Source: Thiotrichales bacterium (GTDB taxonomy: Bacteria > Pseudomonadota > Gammaproteobacteria > Beggiatoales > Beggiatoaceae). Taken from it: a stretch of 64,000 nt of DNA. Below are positions 16,981-24,177 of this stretch, in pieces; position 1 is the first letter of the stretch, and the number at the start of each line of letters is the position of its first letter. The position numbers and the translations under genes were made by a program. The notes under the pieces were generated by a model. It ran no database searches. It was not told the DNA's origin and saw only the letters and a program-made list of their open reading frames with translations. The stretch lies in the NCBI GenBank assembly GCA_016745035.1, contig JADGDE010000001.1, positions 125,857 to 189,856 on the forward strand, written 5' to 3'.

Positions 16981-18267
16981 TTAATCCTCTGCCTCAGCTA
17001 CTTGGTTGACGACTTGAATTGCACGTAAAGCACTGGCGGTTGCACTTTGTACTGCGCGATTCACATCTAAAGCGTCGCTGGCACAACCGGCACCGAATAA
17101 GCCACCATTTTCTGGGTTAGCTTCAATAAATCCGAATTCATTACTCACGATGTCAACAGGCGCATCATTAAAGTTGACGCTTGGCTCCATACCAACGGCT
17201 AAGACCACCAAATCATGTGGGTTAGCATAGCGTTTGTAACCTTCGGTATCCACACCCTTAAGGATAGGATTGCCTGTGTCTTTATCCTCAACAACGCTCG
17301 CGACTTTAGACTTGATAAAGTTCACAGTGCTGTCGGATTTAACTTTTTGATAAAAATCTTCAAAACGGTCAATCGCACGAATATCGATATAATAAATGGT
17401 CGATTTGCCTTCATCACCGAATTTTTCACGGGTGTAGGTGCTTTGCTTGAGTGATGCCATACAGCAAATACGTGAGCAATGACGTAAGTGGTTACGGTCA
17501 CGCGAACCTGCGCACTGGATAAAGGCAACATCTTTGGCTTCTTTGCCATCAGAGGGGCGAATTAACTTGCCACCGGTAGGGCCTTGAGGATCCATCATCC
17601 GTTCGAGTTCAACGCTGGTGATGACATTATCGAAACGGTCATAGCCATAAGGCTGGATTTTCGCCGCATCATACGGTTTCCAACCCGTCGCCCAAACCAC
17701 AGAGCCGACGTTGAGTTGAATGTTTTCCTCAGCCATGTCCAAATCGATTGCGCCAACAGGGCAAGCATCTTTCGCTTTAGCCGCATCGTCAGTGCCGATC
17801 ATCGCAGGGTCAATCACATAACGCTGTGGGAAAGCCATGGTGAAAGGTAAATAAGCGCCTTTGCGTTTATCTAAATTGTAGTTATGTTCGTTATCAAATT
17901 CAGCACTAACGGCATCCGAGCAAGCGCCACAAGCGGTACAATTCTCATTAACATAACGTGGAGAGATTTTGACATCGACAGAATAATTGCCTTTGTCGCC
18001 GGAAACTTTGGTCACTTCCGCCAGCGTCATTACCCGTAAATTATTACGCGCTTTAATACGACGCAAATTGATTTCCATCCCGCAGGTAGGGAAACACAAT
18101 TTAGGGAAATACTTATACAATTGTGACACGCGACCGCCGAGAGACGGATTTTTTTCCAGCAAGATCACATCTTTGCCACACTCAGCGGCTTCTAGCGCGG
18201 CGGTCATGCCACTGATTCCACCACCGACAACTAAGATGGTCTGGTTCGTTGCGACCACATCGGTCAT
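16981..18267 (-). CDS. qmoA: QmoA: HdrA-like FAD protein
   Basis: A 428-residue flavoprotein with the dinucleotide motif VVGGGISGM at residues 13-21, followed by LLEKNPSLGGRVSQ and the QmoA cysteine cluster FPTCGME. Further iron-sulfur-type cysteines are in NCTACGAC, DACPVGAI and HCSRICCMAS. It ends with an FAD-contacting GLFGAGCASDALDV block. QmoA with QmoB moves electrons between AprBA and the quinone pool, in the oxidative direction in sulfur oxidisers. It is the first gene of the operon. No aprBA genes lie next to it in this window. Confidence 0.92.
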   Translation of the reverse strand: MTDVVATNQTILVVGGGISGMTAALEAAECGKDVILLEKNPSLGGRVSQLYKYFPKLCFPTCGMEINLRRIKARNNLRVMTLAEVTKVSGDKGNYSVDVKISPRYVNENCTACGACSDAVSAEFDNEHNYNLDKRKGAYLPFTMAFPQRYVIDPAMIGTDDAAKAKDACPVGAIDLDMAEENIQLNVGSVVWATGWKPYDAAKIQPYGYDRFDNVITSVELERMMDPQGPTGGKLIRPSDGKEAKDVAFIQCAGSRDRNHLRHCSRICCMASLKQSTYTREKFGDEGKSTIYYIDIRAIDRFEDFYQKVKSDSTVNFIKSKVASVVEDKDTGNPILKGVDTEGYKRYANPHDLVVLAVGMEPSVNFNDAPVDIVSNEFGFIEANPENGGLFGAGCASDALDVNRAVQSATASALRAIQVVNQVAEAED

Positions 18268-18606
18268 TGCGATACCTCCACAGTATTCTACACCTTCAAC
18301 ACCCGCTGCCTAACGGCTTAAGAAACAGGCTAGAGAGAAAAAACATAAGTCCGACTTTAAAGTGGGGATATTGTACCTATATAAAGGAGTGCATCCCACC
18401 GCTCTACACGCGAACCCATATAAAAAAGTCAAGTCTATAAGCATACGCTGTTACACGCCGAGATACCATATTAATCCTCTTATTTGGGGATATAAAAAAC
18501 ATATGGGGACGGTTGGTGGGCTTATGGGGTAGAATCGGGATATTGCTCGTAGGTTGGCGCTGAGCTTGCGAAGCCCAACATTCTACAGAGATAAGGAGAA
18601 CATATC
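18268..18606. other. Region upstream of qmoA
   Basis: A gap of 339 bp that must contain the qmo operon promoter reading leftward and any signal for the antitoxin remnant reading rightward. I see no gene and no certain promoter. AprBA, often encoded beside qmo, is not here. Confidence 0.4.
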
Positions 18607-18972
18607 ATGCGCCTTGATGTTGAATTAGACCCAAACCATGCTAAAAAGTTAGAATACCTTAGCCATCAAACACATACGGTAGCAAGCGATGTTTTAATAC
18701 AAGCATTAGGCTTTTAGAGTCTATGCGGAGTATGGGAGTCGTCGCGAAAATCAGATATTTTGAGGCTAATTCCGTGGTTTTGTGAGGCGAATAACGCGTT
18801 ATTTAACGAATAAAAGCGCGGGATTAGACCAAAATAGCGGATTTACAGCCGATTATTCATATTTCGCATAGACTCTTATTATCAAGAAATCAAACGCAAG
18901 CAACAAAGCCCAGCAGAGATTTTGCGTAGCACAGGGTTTATCGGTAGTTTAGAGGCTGATTATTCAGAATAA
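18607..18972 (+). pseudogene. Solitary antitoxin-like gene split by a MITE
   Basis: The reading frame from ATG 18607 (start MRLDVELDPNHAKKLEYL) resembles short ribbon-helix-helix-type antitoxins. After residue 36 it hits TAG at 18715-18717, inside a 159-bp palindromic insertion. If that element and one copy of its TTA duplication are removed, the frame continues as GFYYQEIKRKQQSPAEIL and ends at TAA 18970-18972, giving about 69 residues. The reconstruction is exact, so this is a gene broken by recent insertion. No toxin gene follows. Confidence 0.7.
18717..18875. mobile_element. 159-bp MITE related to the IS5-type element at 51373-52338
   Basis: Ends gagtctatgcg and cgcatagactc match the terminal repeats of the complete IS downstream, and TTA flanks both sides (18714-18716 and 18876-18878), a 3-bp TNA target duplication typical of IS1031-type IS5 elements. 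The interior carries no gene. A block gcgaaaatcag-attttgaggct recurs in altered form at 49916-49945. It is probably moved in trans by the full-length transposase. Confidence 0.8.
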
Positions 18973-18992
18973 CTAACATTATAGATGCTTTT

Positions 18993-20183
18993 ATGAAAAT
19001 AATGCAGCATAGAATTTTTAAATGGAAAGATGGTTTTTTTTTCATATTTTTAATTTTCTTCACAGTCAATGCTTTTTTATTAATTACAATTTTTTTTACA
19101 AAAAATGAGTACAAGGAAAACATGAGGAAATTACCCTCAATAGAGTTTAAATTCACACCTTCAAAACAAGAAGAAATTCTTGATACAAAATGGTTGAATC
19201 CTGGTGCGAGAATTTCAGTTAGAATTTTTTCTAAAAATTATCGTGAAATTTTATCTTTATCAAAAGACTTAAACAATAAAAAAACAACATATGAATTATG
19301 GAAGGAAAATGGAAAACATACTTCAGACGTTGATAAATATTTTAATTTATCAGTAGTTGCTGGTGATATTTTTTCATCATATTTAATTATTAATGATGCT
19401 ATAAAAGAAGATAACACATATGCCGATCTATGGTTGCATAATTTAACGAATACATATTGGCAATTAACAAATGAATACCTTCATGAGTTAGATTTTGGTA
19501 GAGCTTATCATTTTAATCAGTTGTACTTATCTTTATCATCAAAAATGCTATCATCGCAGAATTTAAGTGCCCCAAAAGAGTCTGAAAGAAATAGAACTTT
19601 AGCATACATTCTACAAAGAGAATTTAAAACACATAGAATATATAGTTTATGCAGCAAACCTGGTATAAGCAATTCTTTTGGCAGTTTATTGGGGGGCGAA
19701 TGGGGGGATAAAATAGAATTAAATGATTCACGATATTTAACCCTTAGAAGAGAGAAAAATAAAAAAATATATTGTAATAATAAAAACACAAGATATATAA
19801 ATTATGAAATAGAAATAAAAAGTTTAAACAATAAAAAGGATATGAAATCATGTAATTTATTTGGCTTAGAATGCACTTATAATTATTTGTTAGATAAAAT
19901 AATAAAAGGCAATAATTTTCAATCAAATGAAATTATAACCTTCATAAATAAATGCTCTTACCTTTCCGATGATATTGTTTATATGTACATTAAAAAGTCA
20001 CTTGCAGATATGGATTTTAATTTTGATATAAAAGTTATAAAAAGTTTTTTTTCTTGTCGAATAAAAAAAGAAGATTTTGATTATTTTATATATATAAAAA
20101 ATATTGTAAATGACATCTGTAATAAAAATAAATTTCAAAAAAAAATTCCATATAAAACCAAGGGAATATGCGATATTATATGA
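18993..20183 (+). CDS. AT-rich membrane-anchored protein of unknown function
   Basis: A 396-residue protein with one N-terminal membrane segment (about residues 12-33) and a long polar C-terminal part rich in Lys, Asn and Ile. No family was recognised. Base composition is far more AT-rich than the flanking genes, as is that of the next gene, so the pair looks acquired by transfer. Its stop overlaps the next start as ATGA, indicating a two-gene operon. The single anchor with a large soluble domain would place most of it in the periplasm if the N-terminus is inside. Confidence 0.65.
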   Translation: MKIMQHRIFKWKDGFFFIFLIFFTVNAFLLITIFFTKNEYKENMRKLPSIEFKFTPSKQEEILDTKWLNPGARISVRIFSKNYREILSLSKDLNNKKTTYELWKENGKHTSDVDKYFNLSVVAGDIFSSYLIINDAIKEDNTYADLWLHNLTNTYWQLTNEYLHELDFGRAYHFNQLYLSLSSKMLSSQNLSAPKESERNRTLAYILQREFKTHRIYSLCSKPGISNSFGSLLGGEWGDKIELNDSRYLTLRREKNKKIYCNNKNTRYINYEIEIKSLNNKKDMKSCNLFGLECTYNYLLDKIIKGNNFQSNEIITFINKCSYLSDDIVYMYIKKSLADMDFNFDIKVIKSFFSCRIKKEDFDYFIYIKNIVNDICNKNKFQKKIPYKTKGICDII

Positions 20184-21136
20184 AAAATATAATAAACTTA
20201 ATAGTGATTTTATTTATACCAATAATAACTCTTTATATTTCAGATAGGCGTGCTTTTCATATAGCTAAAGAGTTTATATATTTTGAATTTAGTTCAACCT
20301 TTTTTTACTTGATAGCTGTTGGCATATTTGTGTTAGTTTTTTTCTTAAAAAAAGCAAAAAAATTAAGGTCAACCACTCTTAATTTTAAGGCTATAATAAA
20401 TAAAAACAAATCAGAAACATTTCTTCTTATTTTAATAAGTTTATGTATTTTATATTTATATTTTGACTATAAATATAAAATATATAGTGAAACACATCAT
20501 CAGTTACTAGCATTGAAAAACCTTGAGTCAGGAGAGTTTAGAAAGGCGAAGTTATTATGTGAATGGTATACAAAAATATATCCCCAAAGATCTATTGATT
20601 CTTTGTATCCAGATCCTTTTTGCTTACCTGTACTAAAAGACTTAGAAAAAATGAGAATCATTGATAAATATCTTAAATATTACCAATCTGGTGTTGGTAA
20701 TATTGAAGGGTATTCAATACCTGTTGAATGGAATTCAAAGAGATTCTCTAGATACATAACGGATAAATTATCAGGGAATCAAAATTTAAAAATTGATGAT
20801 TATATAATGGAAGTTAAACCACACCCTATGAAAGAAAGTCTCTTTTTCCCTCGTTTTACTTCAAAGGACTTAAACCAAAAAACATCTTTCCAAAATAAAA
20901 ACTATAAATGCTTAAAAGATATTCAAATTGCTTCTTTTTCAAAAAAAAATAATGCAGAAAGTACTCTAAATTTTCTAAATGAAAATGGATATACTTCCAT
21001 TATAATAAAGAAAGTTAAAGTTAAAGAAAAATATTTCTATAGAATTATAATTCCATGCATTAAAAGTCAAGAAGAAATTGATAAATATATTTATAATTTA
21101 AAAGAAAAAGGTTTTCACAAAGCTTTTCCAAAATAA
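20180..21136 (+). CDS. AT-rich membrane protein with C-terminal SPOR-like domain
   Basis: About 318 residues. Three hydrophobic segments lie in the first 105 residues. A soluble part follows, ending in a region resembling a SPOR repeat (IQIASFSKKNNAEST, then a Tyr-Phe-Tyr-Arg-Ile-Ile strand and the closing LKEKGFHKAF). SPOR domains bind denuded septal peptidoglycan. ATG 20180 is chosen because it overlaps the upstream stop as ATGA; an ATG 12 bases earlier is possible. Extreme AT content points to horizontal origin. The pairing with the single-anchor gene upstream suggests an envelope-associated complex. Confidence 0.65.
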   Translation: MKNIINLIVILFIPIITLYISDRRAFHIAKEFIYFEFSSTFFYLIAVGIFVLVFFLKKAKKLRSTTLNFKAIINKNKSETFLLILISLCILYLYFDYKYKIYSETHHQLLALKNLESGEFRKAKLLCEWYTKIYPQRSIDSLYPDPFCLPVLKDLEKMRIIDKYLKYYQSGVGNIEGYSIPVEWNSKRFSRYITDKLSGNQNLKIDDYIMEVKPHPMKESLFFPRFTSKDLNQKTSFQNKNYKCLKDIQIASFSKKNNAESTLNFLNENGYTSIIIKKVKVKEKYFYRIIIPCIKSQEEIDKYIYNLKEKGFHKAFPK

Positions 21137-21168
21137 AATAAAAGCAGAAACTTAAGAATAATAAGCAA

Positions 21169-21519
21169 GTAACGCACCAATTGAAACCCCAAAACAAACT
21201 ATTACCACAATATAAATCAAAGCCAATAACAAAATTCGTGTCGCTATTGTTATCGTAAACGGTGCGTTACGCTGCGCTAACGCACCCTACGGTTTTTCCC
21301 CCACCTATATTAAATTTGGCTATCTCTTCTTGCCATGTTGAGCGTAACGCACCAATTGCCCCCCAAAGACAACCTATTACCACAATATAAATCGAAGCCA
21401 ATAACAAAACTCGTGTCGCTATTGTTATCGTAAACGGTGCGTTACGCTGCGCTAACGCACCCTACGGTTTTTCCTCACCTATATTAAATTTGGTTATCTC
21501 TTCTTGCCATGTTGGGCGT
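21169..21519. repeat. Two tandem 175-bp units carrying REP hairpins and the RAYT gene 3' end
   Basis: Units begin gtaacgcaccaattg at 21169 and 21344 and are about 90% alike. Each holds a hairpin ggtgcgtta...taacgcacc (21261-21286 and 21436-21461), the tail cctacggttttt, and then the last codons of the transposase gene. In the outer unit those codons are a vestige, so the 3' end of the RAYT gene and its REP have been duplicated in tandem. Confidence 0.8.
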
Positions 21520-21995
21520 TGCAGATATAAACCTTTTTGGTGATGGTAACTCGAATAAGGCCAATCAGCTACCCGCTTTACCCACTGATGTTTGACAGGA
21601 TTGTAATGAATATAATCAACATGGTGTTGATAATCACGCTCATCACGAATCATGTGCTCCCAAAACCGCCGTTGCCAAATACCACGTTCTTTACGTTTTA
21701 AACAGCTGTCACTCCTTTTTTCAACATCGGGTAATCTTTTGGAAAAATAACTTTTTATTAAACGCCAACGAGTTGAATAATCAGCATCTTTTTGGGGTAA
21801 TTGCCAAATACAATGTAAATGCTCAGGCAAAATCACAATGGCCTTTATCTCAAATGACCGCTCTTTTTTAATTTTTCTAAATGCTTCACGCAATAATTCT
21901 ATATGCTCCGTTAATAATTGGCTTTTACGATTTAATAAATTAACAGTAAAAAAATATTGTGCATGAGGTATTTTAAAACGATGGTAATTTGGCAT
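21462..21995 (-). CDS. REP-associated tyrosine transposase (RAYT, Y1_Tnp)
   Basis: About 177 residues starting MPNYHRFK, the usual RAYT N-terminus; a longer frame to 22082 is open but not family-like. The catalytic HUH pair is in LPEHLHCIWQLP and the tyrosine region in HHVDYIHYNPVKH, followed by WPYSS. RAYTs are IS200/IS605-related single-strand nucleases that bind and move REP hairpins. Two REP hairpins sit directly at and beyond its 3' end, and a matching one lies 8 kb away after hdrB. The stop codon TAG (21462-21464) lies in the tail just past the hairpin. Confidence 0.9.
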   Translation of the reverse strand: MPNYHRFKIPHAQYFFTVNLLNRKSQLLTEHIELLREAFRKIKKERSFEIKAIVILPEHLHCIWQLPQKDADYSTRWRLIKSYFSKRLPDVEKRSDSCLKRKERGIWQRRFWEHMIRDERDYQHHVDYIHYNPVKHQWVKRVADWPYSSYHHQKGLYLQRPTWQEEITKFNIGEEKP

Positions 21996-22121
21996 AATTT
22001 GATTATCTTTTATAAATTTTTTGATACGCGCTACTGGTACATGGGAAAAAAACCAAGCAGATGGAGGTCTAATATCTGTCATATTTTTTATTTTCTGCGC
22101 TTACTCAACAAAATAGGCATA

Positions 22122-22187
22122 ATGCCTTTTGTCATCTATCGTTTGATTCTTGCCGGAATTTTGTTTGCGTTAATATACAAAGGATGA
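22122..22187 (+). CDS. Possible 21-residue single-helix membrane peptide
   Basis: A short open frame (MPFVIYRLILAGILFALIY...) with one hydrophobic helix ends four bases before the next small membrane protein gene and may be translated with it. No ribosome site is strong and no family is recognised. Weak call, kept because of its tight spacing in a run of small membrane proteins. Confidence 0.3.
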   Translation: MPFVIYRLILAGILFALIYKG

Positions 22188-22191
22188 ACCA

Positions 22192-22374
22192 ATGAGCTTA
22201 AAAACGCTTGCCTTGATTGTTTTGATAATGATTTCTGTCAGTTATGCCAGTAGCTTATACTTTGCAGCAGATTATATTCTCACGCACCCCGTCCGCTTTA
22301 TCTTTTCCAGTTTGGACACATGGGCGCTAATATTTTTCTTTGCGATGTTATTCAAACATTCAGGAGATCAATAA
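22192..22374 (+). CDS. Small membrane protein, 60 residues
   Basis: Two hydrophobic segments (about residues 4-26 and 38-55). It abuts the following gene with no gap (stop 22372-22374, next ATG at 22375), a coupled arrangement. AAAGGA upstream of the ATG can serve as ribosome binding site. Function unknown. Confidence 0.55.
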   Translation: MSLKTLALIVLIMISVSYASSLYFAADYILTHPVRFIFSSLDTWALIFFFAMLFKHSGDQ

Positions 22375-22746
22375 ATGCCTAATTATGCAAAAGAGCTGAA
22401 CTGGAAAACGGGGACGCTTGAACAACAACATGAGACATATTCCCCTAAAAATGCCTTTTTTGCGATCGGTGCCATTGTATTATTTTTTTTAAGCCCCGTC
22501 TTATCTATGATGGTCAGTTATCAATTCAGTACAAGCTCTGGCTGGGCTGCTGGATATGCTGCCGTATTGATGATGTTCATGTTTTTGGGTGTTTTTTGGT
22601 TGCTGGGTTTAGTGATAGGTATTGTCGCCTTAAAGCGCCAGGAAAAGCGCCGAACATTGGCGCTTAGTGCTGTGGTGCTAAATGGGCTTGCTGTCTTTTT
22701 TTATCTTATGTTTATTTTGGCAGCCTTCACAGGTCATATCAGATAA
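22375..22746 (+). CDS. Membrane protein, 123 residues, unknown
   Basis: A polar N-terminus of about 25 residues is followed by three hydrophobic segments (roughly 28-48, 56-82 and 95-120), with a basic KRQEKRR loop before the last. It directly follows the 60-residue membrane protein and is probably made with it. It ends just before a solo IS end at 22753. No family recognised. Confidence 0.6.
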   Translation: MPNYAKELNWKTGTLEQQHETYSPKNAFFAIGAIVLFFLSPVLSMMVSYQFSTSSGWAAGYAAVLMMFMFLGVFWLLGLVIGIVALKRQEKRRTLALSAVVLNGLAVFFYLMFILAAFTGHIR

Positions 22747-22752
22747 GCCTAA

Positions 22753-22778
22753 GAGTCTATGCGAAGTTTAAGATGTTG
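22753..22778. repeat. Solo left end of the IS5-type element
   Basis: Twenty-six bases from gagtctatgcgaag onward match the left end of the IS at 51373, after which identity stops. No matching right end was found nearby, so this is a relic of an earlier insertion. Confidence 0.7.
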
Positions 22779-22812
22779 GAAAAATTATTGGACACCTATA
22801 AATATAGCTTTT

Positions 22813-22899
22813 GGCGGAGATTTAAGTTGGTTTATGCACTGTCTTAACGAACCCATTGCCCGTATGGCAAACAAAGAAGACGGTTGTATCAATAGCTAA
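22813..22899 (+). pseudogene. Fragment of a second Y1-type (REP/IS200-like) transposase
   Basis: A short frame reading GDLSWFMHCLNEPIARMANK, stopped by TAA at 22897-22899, matches from memory the middle of the larger Y1_Tnp transposases found in many gammaproteobacteria (motif LNEPIARMANKED). The HUH and tyrosine motifs are absent. It lies next to the solo IS end in a 370-bp gene-free stretch and is a decayed remnant. Confidence 0.5.
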
Positions 22900-23117
22900 A
22901 AACCCCATCAATCGTGACTTTGTCGAAATTGTAAGTTTTGTTGAGATGTATGCCGTATTTCATAGAAAGACTACAAAACGAAGAAGTGGGTTATATTGAA
23001 ACCGCAAGACATAATGTTCCAAGCACAGTACCATACTCCCATCGAAGCCTATAAATTTAGGTAATTTTAAATTTTAGGCTTTTATTATCGAGAATATCCT
23101 CAAAATAGGAAAAGTTT

Positions 23118-23429
23118 ATGCTATGGAATTTTATGATGCACGCCTTAATGGGGTGGCTGGGTGCTTATTATTTTGTTTTAACCCCTGAACGTATTGGCGT
23201 TGCTATTTTAGTGGTGTGTATCACCCAAGCGGTTGATCAAATACGTATTCGTAAAGAAAAATGGGCAGAAGTTGAAGCACTGCCTAAACAAGAACAGACC
23301 TCAGCCAAGCAAGCATTAGAAAAGAAAATCAACGGCATGATGACATTGATCATGATACAAAATATTATGCTGTTCTCAATTGTATTGTTATTAACTGCCC
23401 AGATTGTGCGTGTTCAGGGTTGGTTGTAA
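23118..23429 (+). CDS. Membrane protein, 103 residues, unknown
   Basis: Three hydrophobic segments (about residues 3-24, 26-42 and 76-98) flank a central charged helix rich in Lys and Glu. It has its own AGGAAAAG-type ribosome site and no close operon partner. No family recognised. Base composition is like the core genes rather than the AT-rich patch nearby. Confidence 0.6.
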   Translation: MLWNFMMHALMGWLGAYYFVLTPERIGVAILVVCITQAVDQIRIRKEKWAEVEALPKQEQTSAKQALEKKINGMMTLIMIQNIMLFSIVLLLTAQIVRVQGWL

Positions 23430-23604
23430 CGCATAAAAAAGCCTGTAGGACCTATATTTGTAGATGGAGTAGAATTTTAGGATTGCTGAAAATTGCTAGG
23501 TTGAACTTTGCAAGCTCAGCCTAACTTACTCTTTGTTAAAGTCTACTAAAATTGGATTTCATTTTTACTTTAAAATAATTTTTATTCTGCCAAGGAGCTG
23601 TATA

Positions 23605-24036
23605 GTGCCTAATATGTTGTATGAAACACGCAATGTTCGGTTTTATATAGATGAGTCATTACCATGTTTAGTGAATGAATGGGATGGTTTTATAAAAAGC
23701 CAAGATTTTCGAGAAGCTATTTTAAAATTAGTTGATGTTTTAAGACAGCAAAAAGAAATTTATCCTAAGCTATCTATGCTAGCAGACACCCGTACTCTGG
23801 GTATATTGTCGCGAGAAGATCTTGAATGGGTGACTAAAGAGGTTAATCCTCTTTACGTTGATGCTGGAATAACCCATGAAGCCTTTCTTTTGTCTGATGA
23901 TGCTTTTGGAGCGTCTGCACTAAATCGATATACTCAACAAACCACCGAACACGGTATTTTTACAGTCAAACTCTTTAGTGACATTGGGGATGCAAAAGCT
24001 TGGTTAAGTATCGAAATGGCAGATAACGCTGACTAA
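23605..24036 (+). CDS. STAS/SpoIIAA-like small protein
   Basis: About 143 residues, soluble. I start at GTG 23605 because AAGGAG lies seven bases before it; ATG 23614 is the alternative. The pattern, an N-terminal strand pair, a helix, the motif LADTRTLGILSREDLEWV and a C-terminal GDAKAWL helix, fits the SpoIIAA-like/STAS group as I recall it. It is convergent with a SpoIIE-type phosphatase gene. PP2C phosphatases of that type commonly act on STAS proteins, so this may be its partner, although the canonical phosphorylated serine is not obvious. Confidence 0.5.
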   Translation: MPNMLYETRNVRFYIDESLPCLVNEWDGFIKSQDFREAILKLVDVLRQQKEIYPKLSMLADTRTLGILSREDLEWVTKEVNPLYVDAGITHEAFLLSDDAFGASALNRYTQQTTEHGIFTVKLFSDIGDAKAWLSIEMADNAD

Positions 24037-24177
24037 TTACCAGCGAGAAAGAGTAACTGGTAAGTAGTAACGCTTAGCTTTTGCACAACATCAGAGCAAA
24101 GAGAAGCCTTGTTGTAACACCCGGTTACAACAAGGAATGAGGCAAGTGTGAAAACTCGCCCCCATAGGGAGAGACGG

